Shown one piece after another: positions 53,340-62,214 of a DNA stretch of 64,000 bases. The notes beneath the pieces are model-generated. The model made no database searches and had not been told where the DNA came from. It saw only the letters and a program-made list of their open reading frames with translations. Both the position numbers and the translations under genes were made by a program. Source of the stretch: Streptomyces sp. SDr-06 (GTDB lineage: Bacteria > Actinomycetota > Actinomycetes > Streptomycetales > Streptomycetaceae); NCBI RefSeq assembly GCF_003324565.1, contig NZ_QOLA01000024.1:47436-111435 (forward strand). Direction: 5' to 3'. Every line of letters begins with the position of its first letter. Positions within the stretch are counted from its first letter, which is position 1.

Positions 53340-53816
53340 ATGGCAGAGCACGGAAGAACGACGGAGCGCGGCGGGCGGAGCGAGCGCAAAGACCTGGCGG
53401 CGATGGTGGTTCCGTTGGGCCGGGCCCTGATGGCCGCCGAACTTCCTGTTCTCAAAGACCACGGCCTGGCCATGTGGGCCTATTCGGTGCTGCTCCACCT
53501 GGAGGACGAGCCCGTGCGCACGCAGTCCGCGCTGGCCCAGTCCATCGGCGCCGACAAGACGCGCATCATCGGCGTGCTCGACGACCTGGAGCGGCGCGGC
53601 CTGATCCTGCGCCGCCCCGATCCGGCCGACCGCCGAGCCCGGCTGCTCTCCCTCACATCCGAGGGCCGCCGCCTCCGCGACGCCGTCCAGTCGGCGATCC
53701 AGCACCGCGAGGACCAACTCCTGGCCCGCCTCCCGGCAGCGGACCGCCGGGGTTTCCTCAACGCCCTGCGCACGCTGTCCGCACTGCCGCCCGAGGAGAT
53801 CACCGGGCAGGGCTAG
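53340..53816 (+). CDS. MarR-family regulator
   Basis: This 158-residue regulator has the MarR winged helix (RTQSALAQSIGADKTRIIGVLDDLERRGLI, wing RRPDPADRRARLLSLTSEG). The dimerising helices lie at both ends. It is divergent from the DinB-like gene across a short, AT-rich gap. MarR proteins usually repress their own divergon and respond to phenolic or oxidative ligands. The frame is open upstream; the ATG at 53340 fits the normal family length. Confidence 0.9.
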   Translation: MAEHGRTTERGGRSERKDLAAMVVPLGRALMAAELPVLKDHGLAMWAYSVLLHLEDEPVRTQSALAQSIGADKTRIIGVLDDLERRGLILRRPDPADRRARLLSLTSEGRRLRDAVQSAIQHREDQLLARLPAADRRGFLNALRTLSALPPEEITGQG

Positions 53817-54046
53817 GACCGGGGGGTGAGACTGGCAGGCCCGTCCCGTCTCGAAGGCGGAGCAGCGTCATCGTCGGAGCGGCCGGTCGGCAGGAAGGTC
53901 TGGCAGCGGCTCGGCACACGGTTCCAGGACATTAGAATGCGCGTCGCCGCCGGCGCACTCGTATGCCGGCGGAGCCGGCGACGAAGGTTCGACGGCGTGG
54001 GTGGTCGCTGCGCGACAGGGGCGGTTGCCGGGAAAGGGGGGCCGTT

Positions 54047-54365
54047 GTGCGGGTTCTCGTGGTGGAGGACGAACAACGGCTGGCTGATCTGATCGCCCGC
54101 GGGCTGCGGGAGGCAGGACACGTTGTCGACGTACGGTACGGGGGTTCCGAAGGGCTCGCGGCGGCATTGAACGGCGGCTACGACAGCCTGGTGCTGGATG
54201 TGATGCTGCCCGGTCTTGATGGGATCGCTGTATGCCAGGCGCTGCGCAGGCACGACCGCATGCTTCCTGTGCTCATGCTCACCGCGCGCGGCGCTGTTCC
54301 CGACCGGGTCGCCGGGCTGGATGCGGGGGCGGACGACTACCTGGCGAAGCCGTTCTCGTTCGACG
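54047..54365 (+). pseudogene. response regulator receiver domain, truncated by deletion
   Basis: From the GTG at 54047 a canonical receiver domain is intact for ~105 residues: VEDEQRLADLIARGL, phospho-acceptor Asp in LVLDVMLPG, Thr in MLTARG, and Lys in LAKPFSFDD. It then stops matching at about 54360, where sequence of a sensor-kinase ATPase domain begins in another frame. The OmpR-type DNA-binding half is gone. The frame runs on to 54544 in meaningless Arg/His-rich sequence. The original protein was probably the OmpR-type partner of the ABC transporter genes downstream. Confidence 0.75.
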
Positions 54366-54803
54366 ATGCTCACCAACCTTCTCGACAACGCCGTGCGGCA
54401 CGGCGCCGGAAGGGTCACCACCGCCACCCTCACCACCGCCACCTACAGGAACGGTGCCTGGGCCGTCCTGACCGTGCACGACAGCGGACCCGGAATGGAT
54501 CCGCTGTTCCTCCAGCGTGCGACGGAGCGGTTCAGCCGCGCTGACACCGCCCGCACCTCCCCGGGCAGCGGGCTGGGCCTGTCCCCGGTCGAAGCCACCC
54601 TCCACGCGCACCACGGAGAACTGCGGATCTGCTCCGGCGAGGCACACCACCACAGCAACGAGCAGCTCGCTGTCGACTGCGGCCATCCGGGCGCCGGGAC
54701 CACGGTCACCGTCATCCTGGCCCACAGCGAGAGCCCTCCCGCCATGGCCGCGGCGTCTGCCGCCGGCGCCGTCGACGACGGTCAGCGCCACGGGGGCGTG
54801 TAG
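54366..54803 (+). pseudogene. sensor kinase ATPase domain remnant
   Basis: This frame starts inside the N-box (MLTNLLDNAVRHG) and continues through G1 (HDSGPGMDP) and G2 (GSGLGLSPVEATLHAHHG) to the end of a histidine-kinase HATPase domain. The sensor, HAMP and dimerisation parts are missing. It joins directly to the receiver domain at about 54362, so a single deletion removed the C-terminal half of the regulator and the N-terminal two thirds of the kinase. Confidence 0.75.
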
Positions 54804-54886
54804 CCCGTCTTGCCCTTGCACGGCCAGCGGACTGCGGACTGCGGACTTCATCTCCGTTTCATGTGTGATCTTTAGCGTCCCGGCAC

Positions 54887-55834
54887 ATGACAGAAGTGCT
54901 GGCGGTCCATGCCGCCGACCTCACCAAGACGTACGGGATCCTGACGGCCCTCGACGGCATCACCATCCAGGTCGCCCAGGGCGAGGTGTACGGGCTCCTG
55001 GGCCCCAACGGCGCCGGAAAGACCACCTTTCTGCGCATGCTGTTCGGACTCATCCGTCCCGACAGCGGCACCCTGGAAGTCTTCGGCCGATCCTGGCAGT
55101 CCGCCGGCGTCGGTGTGCTCGAAGGCGTCGCCGGATTCATCGAAAGTCCCAAGTTCTATCCCGGCCTGAGCGGTCGCAAGAACCTGGAGCTGCTGGCCGG
55201 GCTCGACGGCGGGACCACACCCCACCGTATCGACGAGGTCCTCGACACCGTCGACCTGACCGACCGGCAGAGCAGCAAGGTCGGCGGGTACTCCTTCGGC
55301 ATGCGCCAGCGCCTGGGCGTCGCGGCCTCCCTGCTGCGCGACCCCAAACTCCTCGTCCTGGACGAGCCCGCCAACGGCCTGGACCCGGCCGGTATCCGCG
55401 ACATGCGAGCCCTCGTCAAACGCCTCGCCGCCAGCGGGCTGACCGTGCTGCTCAGCAGCCACGACATGGGCGAGGTCGAAGACATCTGCGACGACGTCAC
55501 CATCATGCGCACCGGCTCCGTCGTCTACCACGGCTCGATCGCCACCCTGCGCGAACAGGCACCCGCCCAAGCCCACCGCATCACCACCACCGACAATGAC
55601 GCCGCCGAGAAGCTCGCCCGCGCCCGCGATCTGGACGTCACTCGCACCGATGACGCACTGGCGGTGCGCGGACCCCAGCACCGCGTCGATGCGCTCATCG
55701 CCGACATCGCCGGAGCGGGGATAGCCCTGCGTGGACTGAGTCTGGACGAAGCCCCGCTGGAAGCCCTGTTCTTCATGCTCACCGAACCCACTTCTGACTC
55801 CAGCACCTCGGCGACCAGCGGAGCGCACCAGTGA
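54887..55834 (+). CDS. ABC transporter ATP-binding protein
   Basis: This 315-residue ATPase has Walker A GPNGAGKT (~42), Q-loop, signature YSFGMRQRL (~140), Walker B LLVLDEPANGLDP (~163) and the H-loop SSHDMGEVEDI. The C-terminal ~100 residues form the extra domain typical of drug/lantibiotic (BcrA-like) exporters. Its stop overlaps the permease GTG by four bases. The broken two-component system just upstream suggests a BceAB/VanRS-type antibiotic-response locus whose sensor is lost. Confidence 0.92.
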   Translation: MTEVLAVHAADLTKTYGILTALDGITIQVAQGEVYGLLGPNGAGKTTFLRMLFGLIRPDSGTLEVFGRSWQSAGVGVLEGVAGFIESPKFYPGLSGRKNLELLAGLDGGTTPHRIDEVLDTVDLTDRQSSKVGGYSFGMRQRLGVAASLLRDPKLLVLDEPANGLDPAGIRDMRALVKRLAASGLTVLLSSHDMGEVEDICDDVTIMRTGSVVYHGSIATLREQAPAQAHRITTTDNDAAEKLARARDLDVTRTDDALAVRGPQHRVDALIADIAGAGIALRGLSLDEAPLEALFFMLTEPTSDSSTSATSGAHQ

Positions 55835-56715
55835 ATGCAACGACCACCGCTCCCGGGGTCCGGCCGTCGGCCTCCTCCGCGGGCCCCTCCCCCATCCGCA
55901 GGCCCGGCACCATGACCGTGGTGCGCTGGGAGATCGCCAAGCTCGCAGCCCAGGCCCGCAGCCGCTACGCCCTCCTGGTCTGCCTCCTGGCGCCCATCGC
56001 GATCGTCCTGGTCTTCAACGGACAGCAGCAGACGCCCAGTGACACGATTTACGGTCGCCCGATCCACACCAGCGGATACGCGATGCCGTTGTTCCTGCTC
56101 GCCTTCGCCTCGCAGTGGATCTTCCCGGTTCTCGCCTCCCTCGTCGCCGGTGACATCTTCGCCAACGAAGACCAGCACGGGACCTGGAAGACGATCCTGA
56201 CCCGGTCGGTCAGCCGCAGTCAGATCTTCTGGGCCAAGACCCTGACCGCGACCGGGTTCACGATCGTGGCGATGATCGTGCTGACCGCCAGTACCGTCGT
56301 CACCAGCATGCTGCTCATCGGAACCCAGCCGCTGACCGGACTGAGCGGGCAGCTGATCGCCCCCGGCGCCGCGCTGCAGCTGGTCCTCGCCAGCTGGGCG
56401 ACCGCCCTCGCACCTCTGATCGGATTCACCGCGCTCGCGATCCTGCTGTCGGTCGTCACCCGCAACCCCGCCGCCGGTGTCGCCGCCCCCGTCGTCCCCT
56501 GCCTGGTGATGGAACTGCTCGGCAGTATCGGCGGCATCGACCTGACCCGCCGCTTCCTGTTGACCACACCGCTGGACTCCTGGCACGGCCTGCTCACCGC
56601 ACACCCCTTCTACGGCCCGCTGGCCTTCGGCCTGGCCGTGAGTGCCGCGTGGACCGGGGTCTGCCTCGCCTTCGCCTACTTCTCCCTGCACCGCCGCGAC
56701 ATCACCGGAGGCTGA
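55831..56715 (+). CDS. ABC transporter permease
   Basis: This 294-residue membrane protein has six hydrophobic helices (ABC-2 type): RYALLVCLLAPIAIVLVF, then NEDQHGTWKTILTRSVSRSQ between helices 2 and 3, a family hallmark. It should pair with the upstream ATPase to export or sense a peptide antibiotic or lipid II-linked drug. The GTG start lies in a GTGA overlap with the ATPase gene. Confidence 0.9.
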   Translation: MNATTTAPGVRPSASSAGPSPIRRPGTMTVVRWEIAKLAAQARSRYALLVCLLAPIAIVLVFNGQQQTPSDTIYGRPIHTSGYAMPLFLLAFASQWIFPVLASLVAGDIFANEDQHGTWKTILTRSVSRSQIFWAKTLTATGFTIVAMIVLTASTVVTSMLLIGTQPLTGLSGQLIAPGAALQLVLASWATALAPLIGFTALAILLSVVTRNPAAGVAAPVVPCLVMELLGSIGGIDLTRRFLLTTPLDSWHGLLTAHPFYGPLAFGLAVSAAWTGVCLAFAYFSLHRRDITGG

Positions 56716-56719
56716 ACGC

Positions 56720-57352
56720 ATGAACCGCACCCGACTGCTCACCAGCGGCCTGGGCCTGGCCCTGGCGATCGCCGCCGTGACCGTCACGACAGCCGCCGGC
56801 AGCCCCGATGTCACCAAGGTCCGCGTCGAGAAGGCCCTGGCACCCACGTTCGCGAACCTCTACGTCCAGCAGGCCCACATGTTGGGAATTCCCGGAATCA
56901 CCGTCGCCGGCATCGACGCCTCCGCCGCGTGCGACCGAGGCGGCCCGAAGGTCGCCGACACCGGCTCCGGCACCGACTGGATCTGCATGGTCACCTTCCA
57001 CGACGACCACCACACAGTCCAAAGCGGCAAGTTCGAACTGCAGATCAGAGCTGACTCCACCTACGTCGCCGGCGGCCCGTCCAAACTCGTCGGCCTGGCC
57101 ACCATCACCGACCGGACCGGCCGGGACGTCCCCAAACCCGTGTTCGAGTTCGACGGAGCACTCGACACCGACCACAGATTTCAGCGCCCTGCGGCGGGCC
57201 GACGGGCGCTGTCGCCCGCATCTCCAACAGCCCGCCGCCCGCAGTTGTCCAACCCCCTCCTTTGCCGCCGGGGTGAACCGTCGCGAGCAACGGCCTCGGC
57301 GGCCTGCTCGCCCGGGACGGGGCTGGCCTCCCAAGTCAAGTATCCGGCCTGA
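56720..57352 (+). CDS. exported protein of the ABC operon, aberrant C-terminus
   Basis: This 210-residue protein starts four bases after the permease stop. It has a signal-like N-terminus (LLTSGLGLALAIAAVTVTTA) and a mature domain with two Cys (SAACDRGGPKVAD, DWICMVTFHDD). Up to residue ~150 the sequence looks native. From there to the stop it is Arg/Pro/Ala-rich and disordered, unlike the first part, so a frameshift or deletion has probably replaced the true ending. The family is not recognised. As the third gene of the operon it may be an accessory secreted component. Confidence 0.65.
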   Translation: MNRTRLLTSGLGLALAIAAVTVTTAAGSPDVTKVRVEKALAPTFANLYVQQAHMLGIPGITVAGIDASAACDRGGPKVADTGSGTDWICMVTFHDDHHTVQSGKFELQIRADSTYVAGGPSKLVGLATITDRTGRDVPKPVFEFDGALDTDHRFQRPAAGRRALSPASPTARRPQLSNPLLCRRGEPSRATASAACSPGTGLASQVKYPA

Positions 57353-57629
57353 CAGTTCGAGAGAGGTGGCGCCAGCTGTCGCGTCGGTCCCCAAGCTGTC
57401 TCGCGAGGCTTCGGCTTGAGACATTCCGCGCCAGCATCAAGGAAGCCCAGACCAGGAACAAACGAAGAAAGCGAGTGTCTCGCCGCACGTCAGGAGCCAG
57501 GGTCAGGTCGTGGAAACGCATCGGCCATGAGGTGTTCACCGTCGGGATCTACCCGCATAGATGGATGACTGCTGTCATGTCTACGCCACCCCGGCAAGGG
57601 CCGCGGCAGCCTCGACCAAAGGAGCCCCC
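57353..57629. other. intergenic region
   Basis: About 275 bases, less GC-rich than the neighbours, between the ABC operon and the exported HNH-like gene. It probably holds the latter's promoter. Frames here are not convincing. Confidence 0.4.
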
Positions 57630-58160
57630 ATGCCTCGTCTGCGCCAACTCGTAGTCACCGCCTCCGCATTGCCTCTCATCGCCGGAGCGGTCATCTGCGG
57701 CACTGGTACCGCGCACGCCGCCACCACCTGCTCCCAGGACCGCCTGCCCCTGCAGGACTCTTCCTGCCAGCCCGGCGCGCTCAACCCGGACGTCACACAG
57801 GACACCATCTACGACACGATCTGTGTATCCGGATACAGCAGTTCCATCCGGCCGCCCGTCAGCTACACCAACTCGCTGAAGGTCCAGCAGATCGGTGAGT
57901 ACGGCTACACCGACACCAACACCGCGGACTACGAGGAAGACCACCTGATCCCGCTGTCGCTGGGCGGGGATCCACGCAGCCCCCAGAACCTGTGGCCGCA
58001 GCCGCGCTATGCCGTGGGTGGCTACTCCTCGGACGACAAGGACACCGTGGAGTACAAGCTGTACAAGGCCGTCTGCTCCGGGACGGTGCAGCTCGCGCCG
58101 GCCCAGCAGGCCATCGCGACCGACTGGACCACTGCGCTCTCCGCGGTCGGACTGAGCTGA
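57630..58160 (+). CDS. exported HNH-type nuclease-like protein
   Basis: This 176-residue protein has a Sec signal (LVVTASALPLIAGAVICGTG, AHA cleavage ~29). The mature domain carries EEDHLIPLSLGGDPRSPQNL, the DH-x-P-L-x-L-GG-x-N arrangement of HNH endonucleases, with three or more Cys nearby. A secreted HNH nuclease could digest extracellular DNA. The second catalytic His/Asn is less clear, so activity is not certain. AAAGGAG precedes the ATG. It ends before a bidirectional terminator. Confidence 0.75.
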   Translation: MPRLRQLVVTASALPLIAGAVICGTGTAHAATTCSQDRLPLQDSSCQPGALNPDVTQDTIYDTICVSGYSSSIRPPVSYTNSLKVQQIGEYGYTDTNTADYEEDHLIPLSLGGDPRSPQNLWPQPRYAVGGYSSDDKDTVEYKLYKAVCSGTVQLAPAQQAIATDWTTALSAVGLS

Positions 58161-58173
58161 CATGTAGCCCCAC

Positions 58174-58213
58174 GACCGGTCCCGCCGCACATCGAGCCGA
58201 GGCGGGACCGGTC
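58174..58213. terminator. terminator hairpin between convergent genes
   Basis: A perfect 13-bp stem, GACCGGTCCCGCC and complement, with a 14-base loop. It lies 14 bases after the HNH-like gene and also upstream of the end of the converging protease gene. The T-run is weak. Confidence 0.7.
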
Positions 58214-58314
58214 TGCTGTCCGCGCCCGCTGCCCTGCAGCTGTCGGGCAGCACTTTGTTCCCGCAGGGCATGACCGCCGAACGGCGAAAGAAGGACCAGC
58301 CGGGGGAAACCGTG

Positions 58315-59277
58315 TCAGTTGTCCCTCCTGGCGGCGGCGATTGCGGACCGCCAGTCGGCGTTTCCGTTCTTCCGTCCGATCCGCATTGCCGGCTTGTTGT
58401 GGATCGCTGCGTCGTTGCCGAGCGCAGGGTGCCCGGCGCGCCGCCGGTGGGTCAGCCAGATGCCCAGCACGGCGAGGGCGCTGGCCGGCCAGGTCGAGAT
58501 GCTCAACGGCCCGGCGAGCAGCGGGTCGACGAGCTCGTCGGAGATGTGACGGGTCAGCGGCAGCGCGAACTCGTTGAGCGAGACGTGCGCGGCAACGGCC
58601 GCCCAGACCGACCCGGTGGACAGCCGCACCGCGGCGATCACCGTTCCGAGCAGCATGGCCGTCACTACGGCGACGGGTATGCCCAGCAGCGCGGGGTGGC
58701 CGGGATAGCTGCCGCCGAGCGCGGTCATGGGGACGTGCCACGCCCCCCAGATCGCGCCGCCGATCAGCAACCCGCGGGTCCTGCCGTGGTGGAGTAGCCG
58801 GGGCAGCAGGTAGCCCTGCCAGCCGAGTTCCTCGCCGAAGTACAGCGGCGCGGACACCAGCGCGCTCAGCACGAGCGGCGCGATCGTGCCGGGCCCGGGC
58901 AGGTGGGCCGGGGTGTACCAGCCGGCGAGGGTCGAGACGGCCAGACCCGCGGCGGTAAGGCCGAGCGGGACCGTGAGCGCCGCTGCCACGCAACGCAGTT
59001 CGTGCCGCCACGGCGTGGCCCTGGTGAGCCCGAGGACGCGTAACGCACCGCGTGCTCCCCGCCGGCGTGCGGTGAGACCGAAGGCCGTCAGTGCCGGGAC
59101 GAGCATCATGAGGATCATGCACAGCGCGGCGAGGGGTGGCGTCTGCTGCGCGGCGTTCGTACGGCGCAGTCCGTCGGCCCAGAGCGGGATCATGGTGATC
59201 CATGCTCCGGCGAAGCTGATCGCCAGGAAGGGGGTGAGACCGGGTGGCGAGTTGGGCGGGGTGCTCGTTCGTTTCAT
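58315..59277 (-). CDS. CPBP-family intramembrane metalloprotease
   Basis: This 320-residue membrane protein has about eight hydrophobic helices and the CPBP (CAAX protease/bacteriocin-processing) motifs: FGEELGWQGYLLPRL (EExxxxR), IWGAWHVPM (WHxP-type His) and a C-terminal HVSLNEFALP. The family includes CAAX-prenyl proteases and bacteriocin immunity proteins; here the role is unknown. The polar C-terminus (~40 residues) is unusual. The ATG at 59277 has no strong ribosome site, and it is divergent from a sensor kinase gene. Confidence 0.87.
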   Translation of the reverse strand: MKRTSTPPNSPPGLTPFLAISFAGAWITMIPLWADGLRRTNAAQQTPPLAALCMILMMLVPALTAFGLTARRRGARGALRVLGLTRATPWRHELRCVAAALTVPLGLTAAGLAVSTLAGWYTPAHLPGPGTIAPLVLSALVSAPLYFGEELGWQGYLLPRLLHHGRTRGLLIGGAIWGAWHVPMTALGGSYPGHPALLGIPVAVVTAMLLGTVIAAVRLSTGSVWAAVAAHVSLNEFALPLTRHISDELVDPLLAGPLSISTWPASALAVLGIWLTHRRRAGHPALGNDAAIHNKPAMRIGRKNGNADWRSAIAAARRDN

Positions 59278-59380
59278 GGCTGTGACGCTATGAACCGTGG
59301 GGTGACCAGGGCGATCGTGCACGCTCGCCTCCTGTTGGTGTAGTTGGCTCCACTGCGCCGGGAGGCCGAGGAGAGGAAGA

Positions 59381-60634
59381 GTGGCCCGCGTGAACGAGTT
59401 ATGGATGGACCGTGTGAGTGCGGCGCGTTCGGCCCGTGCCGCCCGATACTGCGTGGGCGCGTTCGGCCGTGGACTGAGCCTGATCGTCCTGGTGCCCGTG
59501 ATGATGTACTCGGCTGTTCTCTGCCTGGTCGGCGTGGGACTGCTCGTCCTGCCGCTCGAACTGCGGCTGCTACGCCGGCTGGCCGACACCGAACGCGACC
59601 GGCTGGGACGGTGGGCGGCGACTTCCACGGCGCCGGCCGGACCGCACGAGCGAAGGCGCTTGATGGCGGTGCTGTCGGACCCGGCGACCGGCCGCGACCT
59701 GCGCTGGGCGTTCGGCATGATGGTGACAGGCACCGTGTTCGGGCTCATCGGCGCGGTGATGTTCCTGTTCCCGGCGGCCGCGCTCGTACTCGCATGCCTG
59801 TGGTGGCTCTTCCCCGCGGACGAACCCGTCCGGCTGATCCTCAACGCCCCTATCGACAGCTGGGGATCCGCGCTCTATGTCGGAGTGCCGCAGTTCCTTC
59901 TGAGCGTGCTGCTCGCTCTGTTCGGCCCGCCCCTGCTGGCCCGGCTGGCGGCGTCCGTGAGCCGGTGGCTGCTCTCCGCCTCGGCCGCCGCGGTCCTGGC
60001 CGAGCGCGTGGCGACCTTGGACCGGACACGAACCGGTGCGCTCGACGCGCACGGCAGCGAGCTGCGCCGTATCGAGCGAGACCTGCACGACGGCACCCAG
60101 GCGCGGTTGGTGTCCCTTGCCATGCAACTCGGGCTCGCCGAGCGGACGCTCGGCTCCGACCCCGCGGCAGTGGGTCCGCTGCTGGCCCGGGCGCGGGAGG
60201 GTGCCGAGGAAGCGATGGCCGAGCTGCGTGACGTGCTGCGCTCCGTCTACCCGCCGATCCTCGCCGACCGTGGCCTCGGCGGTGCGGTCTCGGCGGTCGT
60301 CGCCCGCTGCCCGATACCCGCCACCGTCGAACTCGGCGCACTCGGCGCCGTACCGGCGCAGGTCGAGGTGGCGGTGTACTTCGCCATCACCGAGGCACTC
60401 ACCAATGCGGCCAAGCACAGCCAGGCCGCTTCCGTGTCGGTCACCCTGACCAGAGCCGGCGGCACGCTCCGCGCGGAGATCACCGACGATGGCCGAGGCT
60501 GGGCGGCAGAAGGAGGCGGCACCGGGCTGCGCGGCATCCGGCAACGTGTCGAGGCCGTCGACGGTGTGCTGCGGGTGCAGAGCCCGCCCGGCGGGCCGAC
60601 CGTGATCACCGTGGAGTGCCCGTGCGCATCCTGA
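59381..60634 (+). CDS. NarL-type sensor histidine kinase
   Basis: This 417-residue kinase has four hydrophobic segments in its first ~200 residues (two pairs). A HisKA_3 domain follows with the phospho-accepting His in RIERDLHDGTQARLVSLAMQ (~236). The ATPase has N-box EALTNAAKHS, G1 DDGRGW and G2 GGTGLRGIRQRV. It is of the DesK/LiaS-like class without a large extracellular sensor. The GTG at 59381 follows AGGAGAGG; another GTG three codons on is possible. It overlaps its partner regulator by 19 bases. Confidence 0.92.
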   Translation: MARVNELWMDRVSAARSARAARYCVGAFGRGLSLIVLVPVMMYSAVLCLVGVGLLVLPLELRLLRRLADTERDRLGRWAATSTAPAGPHERRRLMAVLSDPATGRDLRWAFGMMVTGTVFGLIGAVMFLFPAAALVLACLWWLFPADEPVRLILNAPIDSWGSALYVGVPQFLLSVLLALFGPPLLARLAASVSRWLLSASAAAVLAERVATLDRTRTGALDAHGSELRRIERDLHDGTQARLVSLAMQLGLAERTLGSDPAAVGPLLARAREGAEEAMAELRDVLRSVYPPILADRGLGGAVSAVVARCPIPATVELGALGAVPAQVEVAVYFAITEALTNAAKHSQAASVSVTLTRAGGTLRAEITDDGRGWAAEGGGTGLRGIRQRVEAVDGVLRVQSPPGGPTVITVECPCAS

Positions 60635-61272
60635 TCGCCGAGGACAACGCACTGCTCGCCCAGGGGCTTTGCGCACTGCTGGAGGCCCTCGGAAACGAAG
60701 TGCTCGCCACGACCGAGGACGCGGAGTCCTTCGTGACGGCCGCGCTCACCCACCGGCCCGACGTGGCCGTGGTGGACGTCCGCCTTCCCCCGACTTTCAC
60801 CGACGAAGGCATCAGAGCCGCGCTCCGGGCCCGCCAACTCCTTCCCGGCCTCCCGGTCCTCGTGCTCTCCCAGTACGTCGAGGACACCTACGCCCGAGAG
60901 CTGCTCGCCGATGGCACCGGCGTCGGCTACCTGCTCAAGGACCGGGTCGCCCGCGTCGACGACTTCCTCGAGGCGCTCCACCGGGTAGCGGCGGGCGGCA
61001 CCGCACTGGACCCCGAGGTGGTCCGCCAACTCCTCGCGACGCGCGACAATCCCCTGGCACGACTCACCGAGCGCGAACGCGAAGTACTCGCCATGATGGC
61101 CCAGGGACACGGCAATTCCGAGATCGCCGGCCGCCTCGTGATCACCGAGCGAGCCGTGCACAAGCATGTCGGCAACATTTTCGCGAAGCTCGACCTTCCC
61201 CCGGAGGACAGCGGCCACCGACGCGTCCTCGCCGTCCTCACCTACCTCGGCGCACCCCAGCGCGCATCCTGA
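60616..61272 (+). CDS. LuxR/NarL-type response regulator
   Basis: This 218-residue regulator has a receiver domain with Asp in VVDVRLPP (~54) and Lys in YLLKDRV, then a LuxR HTH (LTEREREVLAMMAQGHGNSE, SEIAGRLVITERAVHKHVGN). It overlaps the sensor kinase gene and is surely its partner. It may control the neighbouring CPBP protease gene, which diverges from the kinase. Start at 60616 (GTG) or 60622 (GTG). Confidence 0.92.
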   Translation: MPVRILIAEDNALLAQGLCALLEALGNEVLATTEDAESFVTAALTHRPDVAVVDVRLPPTFTDEGIRAALRARQLLPGLPVLVLSQYVEDTYARELLADGTGVGYLLKDRVARVDDFLEALHRVAAGGTALDPEVVRQLLATRDNPLARLTEREREVLAMMAQGHGNSEIAGRLVITERAVHKHVGNIFAKLDLPPEDSGHRRVLAVLTYLGAPQRAS

Positions 61273-61531
61273 CGTCCGCCATGGAAAGCCGACTTCTCAC
61301 CGGCCCTGACTGCCGCCTTCGTGCCGGTAAGACACGGGATCGGCTGCCGCGCGGCAAGGACGGCATGTGGGCGCCCCCTGCCTGAGTGCGGCGTCGCTCA
61401 ACAGCCTCCACTCAGGCCGCGTCCGACCGCGCGCGCAGACCCTTGCGTCTTCGCCGCGGTCGACGGCTGTGGTGTGGGCTTGCGGACCACACGCGGGCCG
61501 GGCGCCGGAAGGACACCGCTTGGCCTGAGGG
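61273..61531. other. intergenic region, nothing recognised
   Basis: About 260 bases between the regulator gene and the converging TatA-like gene. No hairpin or gene could be supported. Confidence 0.4.
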
Positions 61532-61816
61532 TCAATGCGTGCCGTGCAAGCCTTCTGCGACAGGGCGGGCCGAAGAGGTGTCTCCGGGCGCGTTCCGGAT
61601 GGTTCGTGGCGTCTCGGTCGCAACCGGGCCGGGTTCGGCAGACGCCGACGGTGGCATACCGCCGTCTTCCTTCACTGCCTTGGTCTCGCTCTTGAGAATG
61701 CGCATCGACTTGCCCAGCGCCCTGGCGGCATCGGGCAGTTTCTTGGAGCCGAACAGCAGGACGATCACCGCCACCAGGATCAGCAGATGCCACGGCTCCA
61801 GGGCATTGCGGAACAT
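61532..61816 (-). CDS. tatA: TatA-like Sec-independent translocase subunit
   Basis: This 94-residue protein has a single N-terminal membrane helix (HLLILVAVIVLLFGSKKLPD) followed by the FGxxKLP hinge and an amphipathic helix (ARALGKSMRILKSETKAVKE), the hallmark of TatA/TatE. The rest is a disordered Pro/Ala/Glu tail. TatB and TatC are not in this window, so it is an isolated paralogue that may supplement a chromosomal Tat system. The ATG at 61816 fits the family start; GAGGA lies ~4 bases upstream. Confidence 0.9.
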   Translation of the reverse strand: MFRNALEPWHLLILVAVIVLLFGSKKLPDAARALGKSMRILKSETKAVKEDGGMPPSASAEPGPVATETPRTIRNAPGDTSSARPVAEGLHGTH

Positions 61817-62059
61817 TGCGTCCTCGCCTTCATCTTGCAGAGCCGGTCGGGGGCAGGAGCACCCGCCGGAACGATTGCTACTTTGCGCAACTGTACAACT
61901 GTGGGACGGGGTCAGGGCAGCGCCGTTCCTTGTATGGAGCACACCGAACAAGGGACACGTACACGGAAGGCAGCCATCCGGTGTCCGGCCGGCGTCAAGC
62001 TGGTGGCCGAACCGTGGCGACAGGCCAGGACAGGTAGGTCGTATCACTCAACTCCATCG

Positions 62060-62150
62060 CAACTGAGCGACGAGCAGTGGGCGTTCGGGCCGTACGCGCC
62101 GATCGGCGCGTACGGCCTGGGCCCGACGCGTGGCCGCGGCAGCAGTTCAA
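62060..62150 (+). pseudogene. IS5-like transposase fragment 1 with perfect palindrome
   Basis: LSDEQWAFGP (62065-62094) is the start of an IS5-type transposase (L-T/S-D-x-Q-W). It is followed by a 30-bp perfect palindrome (62088-62117) and by RQQFNR. The last ~40 bases (62111-62150) are repeated with a few changes at 63163-63200, the start of fragment 2. Confidence 0.55.
62088..62117. repeat. perfect 30-bp palindrome
   Basis: Each half reads GGCCGTACGCGCCGA (15 bases) with no spacer; the centre is GATC. It is the longest perfect spacerless palindrome I saw in this window. Confidence 0.9.
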
Positions 62151-62214
62151 CCGCGTTGCGGAGCATCCCGGGCCGTCTCGGAATACCTTGGGCATGGCCG
62201 GGGCTGACCTGATC

